From positions 279,552 to 343,551 of the forward strand of contig NZ_JAQYUS010000004.1 in the NCBI RefSeq assembly GCF_030686865.1: a DNA stretch of 64,000 bases, given 5' to 3'. Position 1 is the first letter of the stretch. Each line of letters opens with the position of its first letter. The DNA comes from Kaistella sp. SH40-3 (GTDB lineage: Bacteria; Bacteroidota; Bacteroidia; Flavobacteriales; Weeksellaceae). Of the stretch, positions 42,977-50,552 are shown one piece after another. The translations under genes and the position numbers were made by a program. Below the pieces are notes generated by a model. The model saw only the letters and a program-made list of their open reading frames with translations. It ran no database searches and had not been told where the DNA came from.

Positions 42977-43672
42977 TTAAAGTTTTATATTTCCTAAACC
43001 GCCGTCCAGACCAATTATTTGTCCAGTCATCCAGGAACTTTTATCGGATAAAAGAAATGCAACCAACTGCGCACTGTCTTCCGGTAAACCTATTCTCTGC
43101 AACGGATGTCTTTTTGCAGATGCGATTCTTTTCTCTTCTGTAGAAAGCAATTGTGCCGCTAAAGAAGTATCTGAAAGCGAAGGCGCAATGACATTAACCC
43201 GAATATTTGCCGCCGCCAATTCTGCTGCTAAACTCTTGGCAAAACCTTCAATCGCTCCTTTGCTTGCTGCAATTGAAGTGTGGAATGGCATTCCCACTTT
43301 TGCGGCCACCGTTGAGAATAAGACGATGCTTGCTCCTTTTGATTTTTTCAAAGCCGGTAAACATTTCTGAATGATCCGAACTGCGCCCATAAAATTTTGA
43401 TTAAAATCGGCCAGGAAATCTTCTTCTGTTAACCGATTAAATGGTCTCAGATTAATTGAACCCGGACAGAAAACCAGTCCGTGCAATTCCTCCGGCAAAG
43501 ATAAATTACTCAAATCATCTTTTGAAACATCTAACTCAAAAAATTGACTTCCTAATTCGTCAAGTTCCGGCGTTGCATGTCGGGAAATTGTGAAGAGATT
43601 TTCGTCTTTCAAAAGTCGGGCAGTTTCCAGTCCAATACCTTTTCCTGCCCCAACTATCAATATATTAATCAT
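42977..43672 (-). CDS. SDR-family protein lacking the catalytic Tyr
   Basis: A 231-residue Rossmann-fold short-chain dehydrogenase. The cofactor motif is GAGKGIG (residues 7-13), and GLVFCPGSINL is the NNAG-like position. The active-site region reads VLFSTVAAKVGMPFHTSIAASKGAIEGF. The Lys of YxxxK is kept (ASK) but the Tyr position is Ile, read as ATT. The C-terminus WMTGQIIGLDGGLGNIKL is normal. Classical SDR chemistry would be weak or absent, so it may be a regulatory or altered enzyme. It lies in the photolyase set between MarR and DUF2256. Confidence 0.85.
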   Translation of the reverse strand: MINILIVGAGKGIGLETARLLKDENLFTISRHATPELDELGSQFFELDVSKDDLSNLSLPEELHGLVFCPGSINLRPFNRLTEEDFLADFNQNFMGAVRIIQKCLPALKKSKGASIVLFSTVAAKVGMPFHTSIAASKGAIEGFAKSLAAELAAANIRVNVIAPSLSDTSLAAQLLSTEEKRIASAKRHPLQRIGLPEDSAQLVAFLLSDKSSWMTGQIIGLDGGLGNIKL

Positions 43673-43677
43673 CGTTT

Positions 43678-43818
43678 TTATTTTTTTATTTTCTTACATT
43701 TTTCGCTGCAATATTTAACCGCTTCCCAATATTTCTCCCATTTTTTACGCCAGGAAAAAGGCCTTTCACAAACCGGACAAATTTTCGTCGGCAGATGTTC
43801 TTTTTTTATATTTTTCAA
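43678..43818 (-). CDS. DUF2256 zinc-ribbon-like small protein (46 aa), TTG start
   Basis: Read on the minus strand from TTG 43818: a 46-residue protein with [20 protein letters not shown] and [16 protein letters not shown]. Four Cys in two pairs (CPVC and CSEKC) form a likely zinc knuckle, and the 'CPxCxRPFxWRKKW' core is the DUF2256 signature, a family often found beside photolyase/cryptochrome genes. No ATG is available; the TTG is seven bases after the flavin-reductase stop. It is too short for many gene callers. Function unknown, probably tied to the photolyase set. Confidence 0.88.
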   Translation of the reverse strand: MKNIKKEHLPTKICPVCERPFSWRKKWEKYWEAVKYCSEKCKKIKK

Positions 43819-43824
43819 AACTGT

Positions 43825-44448
43825 TTAAGGTTTTGCATACGGCAATTGCTCTAAAAAATCACTGGAATAATAAGCATCTAAACCACCACTCAGAAGCAGA
43901 TCGAAAGGTTTTACCAATCCGTCTTCTGCCAATCGGTTTTTTGGAATATGAATTTGCTCAATTCTTCCGATGATCATTTTGGTGTTGTTAATTTCAATAT
44001 CTAAAATCTGCTGAAATTTCATTTCAATTTTAATTTCGGCTTCTTTCACAAAAGGAGCAAAACAGTTTTCTAAATATTCTGGATTTAAACCAGTTGTTTC
44101 AAACTCCGAAGTCTCTTTTGTATATCGTGCTGAAGTTTGATGTGCTTTTTTTATCCATTTACTATGAATATAATTTAAAGTATAAATTCCGGTTTCTTTG
44201 ATATTTCTTAAAGTATCCCGCTCCACCGAATCCGGTCGGGAAATAAATCCAAACAAAGGCGGATGAGCGCCCAAGTGAATAAGCGAATTAAAAATCGCCA
44301 CGTTTTCCTGACCCTCTTTCGATTTTGTTCCGATCAATGCAACCTGACGAATTCCCGCTAAAGAATTAATCAACTTCGTTCTGTACAGTTTTTCAGTTGT
44401 AGAAATATCTTCTAAAGTCAGTGATAAAATCTCTTTCTCTTGTTGCAT
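43825..44448 (-). CDS. Flavin reductase-like (FMN-binding split-barrel) protein
   Basis: A 207-residue split-barrel flavoprotein from ATG 44448. Motifs: NSLAGIRQVALIGTKSKEG, NVAIFNSLIHLGAHPPLFGF, RDTLRNIKETGIYTLNYI and AEIKIEMKFQQILDIEI. This is the fold of flavin reductases that bind FMN and use NAD(P)H. The start at 44448 is chosen because it lies one base after the DUF2805 stop; an earlier ATG at 44517 would overlap that gene by 68 bases. It may supply reduced flavin or handle light-damaged cofactors in the photolyase set. Confidence 0.82.
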   Translation of the reverse strand: MQQEKEILSLTLEDISTTEKLYRTKLINSLAGIRQVALIGTKSKEGQENVAIFNSLIHLGAHPPLFGFISRPDSVERDTLRNIKETGIYTLNYIHSKWIKKAHQTSARYTKETSEFETTGLNPEYLENCFAPFVKEAEIKIEMKFQQILDIEINNTKMIIGRIEQIHIPKNRLAEDGLVKPFDLLLSGGLDAYYSSDFLEQLPYAKP

Positions 44449-44449
44449 C

Positions 44450-44725
44450 CTATCTTTTGCTAATTTTATTTCCGGAAATCGTTCTTTGTCTGGTACATTT
44501 AAACCGGTCGATTTCACTGTTTCTTTTAAATAAATGTTTCTGACTTACGCCCGAATTCACTCTCGCCCGCCATAAATTGAAAGAACTTCTTTTCAACTCT
44601 TTTCTCATCAAACCAATCACCTCTTTTTCTGCCAGAGCAAATTGATAAGTGATGGCTTCAAAAGGCGTTCGGTCTTCCCACGCCATTTCTATAATTCGGT
44701 CGATTTGAATATCAGTTAAATTCAA
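44450..44725 (-). CDS. DUF2805 / TIGR03643 small protein
   Basis: A 91-residue protein. It starts MNLTDIQIDRIIEMAWEDRT, then PFEAITYQFALAEKEVIGLM and RKELKRSSFNLWRARVNSG, all hallmark phrases of TIGR03643. A helix-turn-helix-like pattern suggests nucleic-acid binding. The last 30 residues (FKRNSEIDRFKCTRQR...) are not typical. It lies two bases after the ABC1-kinase stop and one base before the flavin reductase start, so it is tightly co-transcribed. The family is commonly seen near photolyase genes; its function is unknown. Confidence 0.87.
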   Translation of the reverse strand: MNLTDIQIDRIIEMAWEDRTPFEAITYQFALAEKEVIGLMRKELKRSSFNLWRARVNSGVSQKHLFKRNSEIDRFKCTRQRTISGNKISKR

Positions 44726-44727
44726 TT

Positions 44728-46041
44728 TTATTGAAAGTTTTTATAATTATTAATGATAATATTTTCTGACTGAATGTCATGCATCAAATTGTACAAACCA
44801 AAAAATGTTCTGTTCATATAAATAAAATGTCTCGATCCACGATTTGCATTTCTACCTTTAATCTGCGTATTCTTCGCATATTTTTGTCCGAGGTCTGCAA
44901 TGGCTTCAAAGAATTTTCCATCGGAGAAATCAAAATTTTCTTCCTGGAAAGGCGTTGTAAATAAATACAATAATTCATAGAATATTTCGGTGAAAAATTC
45001 TTTTTCCTCCGCAGAATCATCTGGCAGAATGATTTCCAGTTCTAATAATTTCTCATCTAAAAATGCTCTATTTTCTAAATTCTCCCGAACCGCCAATTCA
45101 AAATAAGGAATATAAAAATCCTCCGGAATTGTTTTCATACAACCAAAATCGATGGCGATTAAAGTTCCTTCTTGTGAAACCAAAAAATTCCCCGGATGTG
45201 GATCAGCATGAACTTTACGCAGTTTGTGAATCTGGAACATGTAAAAATCCCATAGCGCCTGACCAACTTGATTGGCTAATTGTGGATCTTTATTTTCCGC
45301 ACAAAAAGTGGAAAGATGTTTTCCATGCATCCAGTCCATGGTGATAATTCGATCGTTGGATAATTCTGAATAGTAATTTGGAAAAGCCAGATTTGGCAAA
45401 TTCTCACAACTTTGTCTGATTTCTAAACTTTGCTTAATTTCTAAATTATAATCAGTTTCTTCTAATAATTTATCTTCAACTTCTTTGAAATATTGGTCGG
45501 AGTTTTTTCCTTTAATATTGAACATCTTCATGGCAATCGGTTTTACCATCGCTAAGTCTGACGAAATTGAATCTGAAACTCCAGGATACTGAATTTTCAC
45601 CGCCAATTCTTTACCATCTTTCATGGCTTTATGAACCTGTCCGATACTTGCTGCATTCGTAGAATTGGGTTCAAAATGATCAAACAATTCATTCGGCTTT
45701 TTACCAAAATAATTTTTAAAAATCTTGGCTACCAAAGGTGCAGACAAAGGCGGAACCTGAAACTGAGACAAAGAAAACTTTTCAACATATGCAGCGGGAA
45801 GAATATTTTTCTCCATGCTCAGCATTTGAGCCACTTTCAAAGCACTTCCTTTCAGTTCTTTTAAACTGTCATAAATGTCGATTGCATTGTTATTATTTAG
45901 ATTTTCCTTCGCCTCTTCTTCGGTCTTGGTGATTTTCTCACCGTAATATTTTAAGTAATTCACGCCAACTTTTGCACCCGTAGAAATCAATTTACTTGCA
46001 CGCTGGATTTTACTTGTAGGTATTCTATCTAATGTTTTCAT
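44728..46041 (-). CDS. ABC1/UbiB-type atypical kinase (AarF-like)
   Basis: A 437-residue ABC1 (ADCK/UbiB) protein. The N-terminal extension carries LKGSALKVAQMLSME, the KxGQ motif with Gly replaced by Ala (KVAQ). The nucleotide loop is NAASIGQVHKAMKDGKELAVKIQYPG. The catalytic part has DWMHGKHLS, VHADPHPGNFLV and AIDFGCMK. UbiB-like kinases support isoprenoid-quinone synthesis or plastid isoprenoid metabolism, which is interesting beside carotenoid genes. Overlaps the TetR gene by one base (TAATG). Confidence 0.87.
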   Translation of the reverse strand: MKTLDRIPTSKIQRASKLISTGAKVGVNYLKYYGEKITKTEEEAKENLNNNNAIDIYDSLKELKGSALKVAQMLSMEKNILPAAYVEKFSLSQFQVPPLSAPLVAKIFKNYFGKKPNELFDHFEPNSTNAASIGQVHKAMKDGKELAVKIQYPGVSDSISSDLAMVKPIAMKMFNIKGKNSDQYFKEVEDKLLEETDYNLEIKQSLEIRQSCENLPNLAFPNYYSELSNDRIITMDWMHGKHLSTFCAENKDPQLANQVGQALWDFYMFQIHKLRKVHADPHPGNFLVSQEGTLIAIDFGCMKTIPEDFYIPYFELAVRENLENRAFLDEKLLELEIILPDDSAEEKEFFTEIFYELLYLFTTPFQEENFDFSDGKFFEAIADLGQKYAKNTQIKGRNANRGSRHFIYMNRTFFGLYNLMHDIQSENIIINNYKNFQ

Positions 46042-46706
46042 TATTTATTTTTTACTTCATTAAAGAGAAACTTTCCTAAGTCGATTAGTTTCTTCAATGG
46101 TTTTATTTCAAAAAGTTCAAAACTCGTATCAACTGATTTCTCAATAAAAATGTCGGTTTTCTCAAAGTTTGGACTGGTATCTTCGAGCCAGAATTTTAAG
46201 GTTGTCATAAAATGTCCCCAGTATAATTCTTCAATTCCTTTATTTTTAAATCGTTCCATTTTCTCCACCCGATCATTGACATTGTCCATTAAAGGTTCAG
46301 AAATATCTAATGATTTAATAAAGCGTTGGAACTCTTTTTTCAAAGACCACAACTTCTTGACATTCTCTAAATTATTTTTATCCTGACCAATCAGATAAAT
46401 CACCAAACTTCTATTTAAAGTCAACTGTTCGAAAAAGGTATAATAAAAGGACAGCAATTTGGTCTTCGCTTCGTCTTCAAAATAAGATTCTTCTGCAGTG
46501 ATTAATAATATACTTTGCTCCATAAAATATTTCAAGTAATCTGCTTCGAGTTGGTCGAAGTTGGCGTAGAAAGAATAAAATTCGGATTCCGCAATTTCGT
46601 GGTCATCGCAAAAGGTAAAAATATTCAGTGGTTTCTTATTATTTCTTAATACATATTTAGAGTAGATATCTAAAATCTTTTCTTGAGTTAATTCTGTATT
46701 TTTCAT
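46041..46706 (-). CDS. TetR-family transcriptional regulator
   Basis: A 221-residue regulator. From ATG 46706 it begins MKNTELTQEKILDIYSKYVL, and the HTH lies at PLNIFTFCDDHEIAESEFYSFYANFDQLE (about 18-46), an atypical but recognisable TetR N-domain. The C-terminal ligand domain is helical and rich in aromatic and acidic residues. It is the first gene of the photolyase set and diverges from crtI with 86 bases between starts. A 20-bp palindrome in that gap is a candidate operator, so it may control both sets. Confidence 0.8.
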   Translation of the reverse strand: MKNTELTQEKILDIYSKYVLRNNKKPLNIFTFCDDHEIAESEFYSFYANFDQLEADYLKYFMEQSILLITAEESYFEDEAKTKLLSFYYTFFEQLTLNRSLVIYLIGQDKNNLENVKKLWSLKKEFQRFIKSLDISEPLMDNVNDRVEKMERFKNKGIEELYWGHFMTTLKFWLEDTSPNFEKTDIFIEKSVDTSFELFEIKPLKKLIDLGKFLFNEVKNK

Positions 46707-46727
46707 ATCTTGGTTTAAATTAAAGTA

Positions 46728-46735
46728 CAAATTTA
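46728..46735 (-). promoter_or_regulatory. -7 box (TAAATTTG) for the TetR-photolyase set
   Basis: A full match to TAnnTTTG on the minus strand, 21 bases before the TetR ATG at 46706. Confidence 0.5.
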
Positions 46736-46742
46736 GTAAAAA

Positions 46743-46762
46743 TATTTTCCATTTTGAAAATA
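46743..46762. promoter_or_regulatory. Candidate TetR operator, 20-bp palindrome
   Basis: TATTTTC-cattt(t)-GAAAATA: 7-bp half sites with a 6-base spacer, located exactly between the two divergent -7 boxes (46728-46735 and 46769-46776). Position and symmetry suit repression of both directions. The A/T-rich half sites make chance possible. Confidence 0.5.
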
Positions 46763-46768
46763 AAAGTA

Positions 46769-46776
46769 TATTTTTG
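46769..46776 (+). promoter_or_regulatory. -7 box (TATTTTTG) upstream of crtI
   Basis: A match to TAnnTTTG ending 16 bases before the crtI ATG at 46793. Confidence 0.5.
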
Positions 46777-46792
46777 TTCCATTATTTAAAGA

Positions 46793-48262
46793 ATGAAAAA
46801 AGTAATTATCATAGGATCTGGATTTTCCGCCATTGCTTCTGCCTGTTATATGGCTAAGGCAGGCTATTCTGTTCAGGTCTTAGAAAAAAACGAGCAGTTG
46901 GGTGGTCGTGCATCTATGTTAGAAATAGATGGATTTAAATTTGATATGGGACCAAGTTGGTACTGGATGCCAGATATTTTCGAGCGATTTTTCGCCGACT
47001 TCGGTAAAAAAGTTTCTGATTATTATGAATTAAAGAAGTTATCACCAGGTTACAGAGTTTATTTTGGAGAAAATGATTACATCGATATTTCCGATGAACC
47101 CGAAAAAATTATTGCAAAATTTGAATATATAGAACCAGGCAGCGGAAAACATCTGCGAAAATTCATGGAAGATTCCCGTAAGAATTATGAAATCGCCATG
47201 ACAGAAGTTGTTTATAACCCAGGCAAATCTTTCTTGGAACTCGTGAGTTTAGATACTGCTACCCGATTACATTTATTTGTTCAAAACATTTCACAGACCG
47301 TTCGAAAGAATATAAAGAATCCGAAACTCCAAAGTATTTTAGAATTTCCGGTTTTATTTTTAGGAGCAAAACCACAGAATACACCGGCCTTTTATAACTT
47401 TATGAATCATGCCGATTTTGGTTTGGGAACCTGGTATCCAAAAGGTGGTTTCAATGCAGTTGCAATGGGAATGGTAAAACTGGCGAAAGAACTGGGAGTT
47501 GAATTTCACATCAATCAAAATGTGACTGAAATTCAAACCGAGAACAGCAAAGCAAAAAAAGTTATTACAACCACCGATTCTTTCGACGCAGATTTAGTTA
47601 TTTCCGGAGCAGATTATGCCCACACTGAAAAATTATTGAAAACGGAACAGAAAAATTACAGCGACCAATATTGGCAAAAGAAAGTTTTCGCGCCCTCGTC
47701 CTTCTTATATTATGTCGCATTTGATAAAAAAGTTCCGGAACTTCAGCATCACAATTTATTCTTTGATACCGATTTTGGTCAGCATGCAGTTGATATTTAC
47801 GATGAACCGAAATTGCCAAAAAAACCTTTGTTCTACGCAAACTTCTCTTCTAAGACCGATTTAGATTTATGTCCGGAAGGAAAGGAAGTTGGATTTTTCT
47901 TAATACCGGTAGCCGTAGATTTAGAGGACAACCAAGATATTCACGATAGATATTTTGAATTAATAATGGATCGTGTACAAAAAAACATAGGCGTAGATTT
48001 ACGGAGTTCTGTATTATTTAAAAAGAGTTTTGGCGTGCAGGATTTTAAAGAGCGGTACAACTCTTGCCGTGGAAATGCGTACGGCTTGGCGAACACTTTA
48101 CTTCAGACTTCGATTTTAAGACCGAGCATTAGCAATAAAAAAATAAAGAATCTTTTCTATACCGGTCAACTGACCATTCCAGGACCGGGTGTTCCGCCCG
48201 CGTTAATCTCCGGAAAAGTAGTGACAGATTATATTCTTCAACATCAAAACAAAATATTCTAA
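46793..48262 (+). CDS. crtI: Phytoene desaturase
   Basis: Desaturates phytoene to lycopene with FAD. The 489-residue protein starts KKVIIIGSGFSAIASACYMA, then VLEKNEQLGGRASMLEIDGFKFDMGPSW (dinucleotide-binding and substrate motifs), GGFNAVAMGMVKLAKELGVEF and the C-terminal GQLTIPGPGVPPALISGKVV. Typical length. It is the first gene of the plus-strand carotenoid set; crtB starts two bases after its stop. It is directed away from the TetR gene and likely shares control with it. Confidence 0.95.
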   Translation: MKKVIIIGSGFSAIASACYMAKAGYSVQVLEKNEQLGGRASMLEIDGFKFDMGPSWYWMPDIFERFFADFGKKVSDYYELKKLSPGYRVYFGENDYIDISDEPEKIIAKFEYIEPGSGKHLRKFMEDSRKNYEIAMTEVVYNPGKSFLELVSLDTATRLHLFVQNISQTVRKNIKNPKLQSILEFPVLFLGAKPQNTPAFYNFMNHADFGLGTWYPKGGFNAVAMGMVKLAKELGVEFHINQNVTEIQTENSKAKKVITTTDSFDADLVISGADYAHTEKLLKTEQKNYSDQYWQKKVFAPSSFLYYVAFDKKVPELQHHNLFFDTDFGQHAVDIYDEPKLPKKPLFYANFSSKTDLDLCPEGKEVGFFLIPVAVDLEDNQDIHDRYFELIMDRVQKNIGVDLRSSVLFKKSFGVQDFKERYNSCRGNAYGLANTLLQTSILRPSISNKKIKNLFYTGQLTIPGPGVPPALISGKVVTDYILQHQNKIF

Positions 48263-48264
48263 CC

Positions 48265-49110
48265 ATGAATAATTTAGAAATATTTAACTCATTTTGCGGA
48301 CAGTCTTCCAAAATGGTTACCGAAAAATACAGCACCTCGTTTTACAAGGCGTCTTCCCTATTTCAGCCGGAGATTCGCCAGCACATTTACAATATCTATG
48401 GATTTGTTCGGTTAGCAGATGAAATTGTAGATACTTTTCATGATTACGACAAAGTGAAATTGATGGATGATTTTGAAAGAAATTACCGGGAATCAAAGGA
48501 ATATGGCATTTCTTTAAATCCAATTCTGCATTCATTCTGTTTAACCCAAAGAGAAAAAAACATTCCCCAGGATTTGGTCGATGCTTTCTTACATTCTATG
48601 AAAATGGATTTGGGAGAAATTAAAGATCTGAATGACGAAAAGTACAACGAATACATTTATGGCTCTGCTGAAGTAGTTGGTTTAATGTGTCTGAAAGTCT
48701 TTGTGAATGGAAACATTCCAGAATACGAAAGATTAAAACCATACGCTCAAAGTTTGGGTGCGGCTTTCCAGAAAATTAATTTCTTACGGGATATCAGCGC
48801 AGATTTTATTGATTTAAACCGCACCTATTTCCCGGGTGTTGATTTCAATAACTTTTCTAATCAAGATAAAATAGAAATTGAAAAAGATATTGCCAGAGAT
48901 TTTGCCCATGCAAAAACCGGAATTAAAATGTTACCAATTTCCTGCAAATTAGCAGTATTTATGGCGTATAAATATTACTTTAATTTGTTTAAAAAAATTA
49001 GAAAAACAAAACCGGAATTGCTTTTAACAAAAAGAATTAGAGTTTCAAACGCCAGAAAAATGTATCTTTTCGGTGAAATGATTTTGAACAAAAACCTGAA
49101 TTTACTTTAA
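48265..49110 (+). CDS. crtB: Phytoene synthase
   Basis: Joins two geranylgeranyl diphosphates to phytoene. The 281-residue trans-isoprenyl synthase has TSFYKASSLFQPEIRQHIYN and VRLADEIVDTF with the first Asp-rich motif (DEIVD). It also has YGSAEVVGLMCLKVFVNG and the second motif in FLRDISADFIDLNRTYFP. Its stop overlaps the next start by one base. The product is the substrate of the adjacent CrtI. Confidence 0.95.
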   Translation: MNNLEIFNSFCGQSSKMVTEKYSTSFYKASSLFQPEIRQHIYNIYGFVRLADEIVDTFHDYDKVKLMDDFERNYRESKEYGISLNPILHSFCLTQREKNIPQDLVDAFLHSMKMDLGEIKDLNDEKYNEYIYGSAEVVGLMCLKVFVNGNIPEYERLKPYAQSLGAAFQKINFLRDISADFIDLNRTYFPGVDFNNFSNQDKIEIEKDIARDFAHAKTGIKMLPISCKLAVFMAYKYYFNLFKKIRKTKPELLLTKRIRVSNARKMYLFGEMILNKNLNLL

Positions 49111-49568
49111 TGAAAAGAATTACTCTTTTATTACTATTATTAATTTCAAATCTGATGTTTTCCCAAAATTTAACAGAATACCGAGCCTTATTAAAAACTG
49201 GCGGAAACTCAGAAAAGTCGGCAAAAATGCTGATTGAAAAATCCAGCACAGACTATAAAAACTCCAAAGAACCAATCTATGAAGGATTTTTGGCCGTGGG
49301 GAAATTTTTTATGGCAAAACATGCTTTTAATCCATTGAAAAAAATGTCTTACTTTAATGAAGGAAAACAATTAATGGAAAAATCATTAAAATCAGACCCT
49401 AGGAATTTAGAAGTCAGATTAATGCGGTTAATTACTCAGGAAAGTGCACCTGCAATTTTAGGGTATAACAAGGAGATTAAAGATGACCGCAATTTTTTAG
49501 CAAAGGAATATAAAAACACAAATGACGAAGATTTGAAATTATACATCAAAGATTATTTAAAATTATAA
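49110..49568 (+). CDS. Secreted protein of unknown function in the carotenoid set
   Basis: A 152-residue protein with a signal peptide (MKRITLLLLLLISNLMFSQ). The mature part is helical with TPR-like spacing (YEGFLAVGKFFMAKHAFNPL, MEKSLKSDPRNLEVRLMRL) and ends LYIKDYLKL. It overlaps the crtB stop and is followed by crtZ one base after its own stop, so it is locked into the operon. I know no catalytic motif. Its place suggests a role in carotenoid handling or envelope insertion, but that is inference. Confidence 0.72.
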   Translation: MKRITLLLLLLISNLMFSQNLTEYRALLKTGGNSEKSAKMLIEKSSTDYKNSKEPIYEGFLAVGKFFMAKHAFNPLKKMSYFNEGKQLMEKSLKSDPRNLEVRLMRLITQESAPAILGYNKEIKDDRNFLAKEYKNTNDEDLKLYIKDYLKL

Positions 49569-49569
49569 A

Positions 49570-50043
49570 ATGGAAATTATAGGATATATTCTGCTGACAC
49601 TGGTCATTGTTGTAACCATGGAAGGCGTTACCTGGCTTACTCACAAATTTATTATGCACGGTTTCGGCTGGTATCTGCACGAAGATCACCATCAACCGGG
49701 CTACCCACATGTATTTGAAAAAAACGATGCTTTTTTTATCGTTTTCGCAATCCCAAGTATCTTACTATTCTACTTCGGAACACGAGGAGAAATCAACTGG
49801 ATGTTTTTCGTTGGATTGGGAATTCTCATTTATGGAATCTGTTATTTCTTAGTTCATGATGTCTTAATCCACCGCCGTTTCAAATGGTTTGACAAAACAA
49901 ATAACTGGTATTTCCGAGGGTTGAGAAAAGCGCATAAAATGCACCACAAACATTTAGGAAAAGAAGAAGGTGAATGTTTTGGGATGCTTTTCGTGCCTTT
50001 ACATTATTTCAGAGAAGCGCGATTATCAACCGTAAAAAAATAA
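49570..50043 (+). CDS. crtZ: Beta-carotene hydroxylase
   Basis: Hydroxylates beta-carotene to zeaxanthin. The 157-residue membrane di-iron enzyme has the His boxes HKFIMH, HEDHHQPG, HDVLIHRR and HKMHHKHLG, with membrane helices between them (IIGYILLTLVIVVTM, FFIVFAIPSILLFYF, MFFVGLGILIYGICYFL). A lycopene cyclase is needed before this step and is not in the window, so it must lie elsewhere. Confidence 0.95.
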   Translation: MEIIGYILLTLVIVVTMEGVTWLTHKFIMHGFGWYLHEDHHQPGYPHVFEKNDAFFIVFAIPSILLFYFGTRGEINWMFFVGLGILIYGICYFLVHDVLIHRRFKWFDKTNNWYFRGLRKAHKMHHKHLGKEEGECFGMLFVPLHYFREARLSTVKK

Positions 50044-50066
50044 ATTCTGCAATCTTAAATCTAGCG

Positions 50067-50552
50067 ATGAAAATTAATTTGACCAAACAATCCGGAATTT
50101 ACACTTTGACTTCCGAACAGATTTTACCACTTTCATTAGAAAAAGCGTGGGAGTTTTTTACGTTGCCAACCAATTTAGATAAAATTACACCGAAAGAAAT
50201 GGAGTTTCGGATTACCAATAATCCCCCAAACAAAACCTACAAAGGACAAATCATCACTTATAAAATAGGAATTCTACCAGGCATCAGTTCCAACTGGATT
50301 ACAGAAATTACCCATTTACAGGACAAACAGTTTTTCGTTGATGAACAAAGATTTGGACCTTACGCCATGTGGCATCACGAACATCATTTTGAAGAATTAG
50401 CAGACGGTAAAGTTTTAATGACCGACATCGTTAATTTCAAAATGCCGTTCGGAATTTTAGGTGATTTCTTTGCCGGTAAATTTGTGCGAGATAAAGTGAA
50501 ATTTATTTTTGAAAGTCGATACACCATCTTAGAAAAATTCCTAACACCATGA
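50067..50552 (+). CDS. SRPBCC-family protein
   Basis: A 161-residue START/Bet v1-like domain from ATG 50067: TLTSEQILPLSLEKAWEFF, PTNLDKITPKEMEF, YAMWHHEHHFEELADG and ARGVLGDF-like GILGDFFAGKFVRDKV. The order fits the ligase-associated or cyclase SRPBCC branch found in flavobacterial carotenoid sets. An upstream open frame overlaps crtZ by 70 bases and is not favoured. The last four bases overlap the next gene start. Ligand unknown. Confidence 0.82.
   Translation: MKINLTKQSGIYTLTSEQILPLSLEKAWEFFTLPTNLDKITPKEMEFRITNNPPNKTYKGQIITYKIGILPGISSNWITEITHLQDKQFFVDEQRFGPYAMWHHEHHFEELADGKVLMTDIVNFKMPFGILGDFFAGKFVRDKVKFIFESRYTILEKFLTP

Noticed and set aside
44449..44517. Longer start for the flavin reductase gene
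   Set aside because: It overlaps the DUF2805 gene; the ATG at 44448 lies one base after that gene's stop, a normal operon junction.
49974..50066. Longer start for the SRPBCC gene
   Set aside because: It would overlap crtZ by 70 bases and adds a peptide with no family resemblance; ATG 50067 begins right before the domain.
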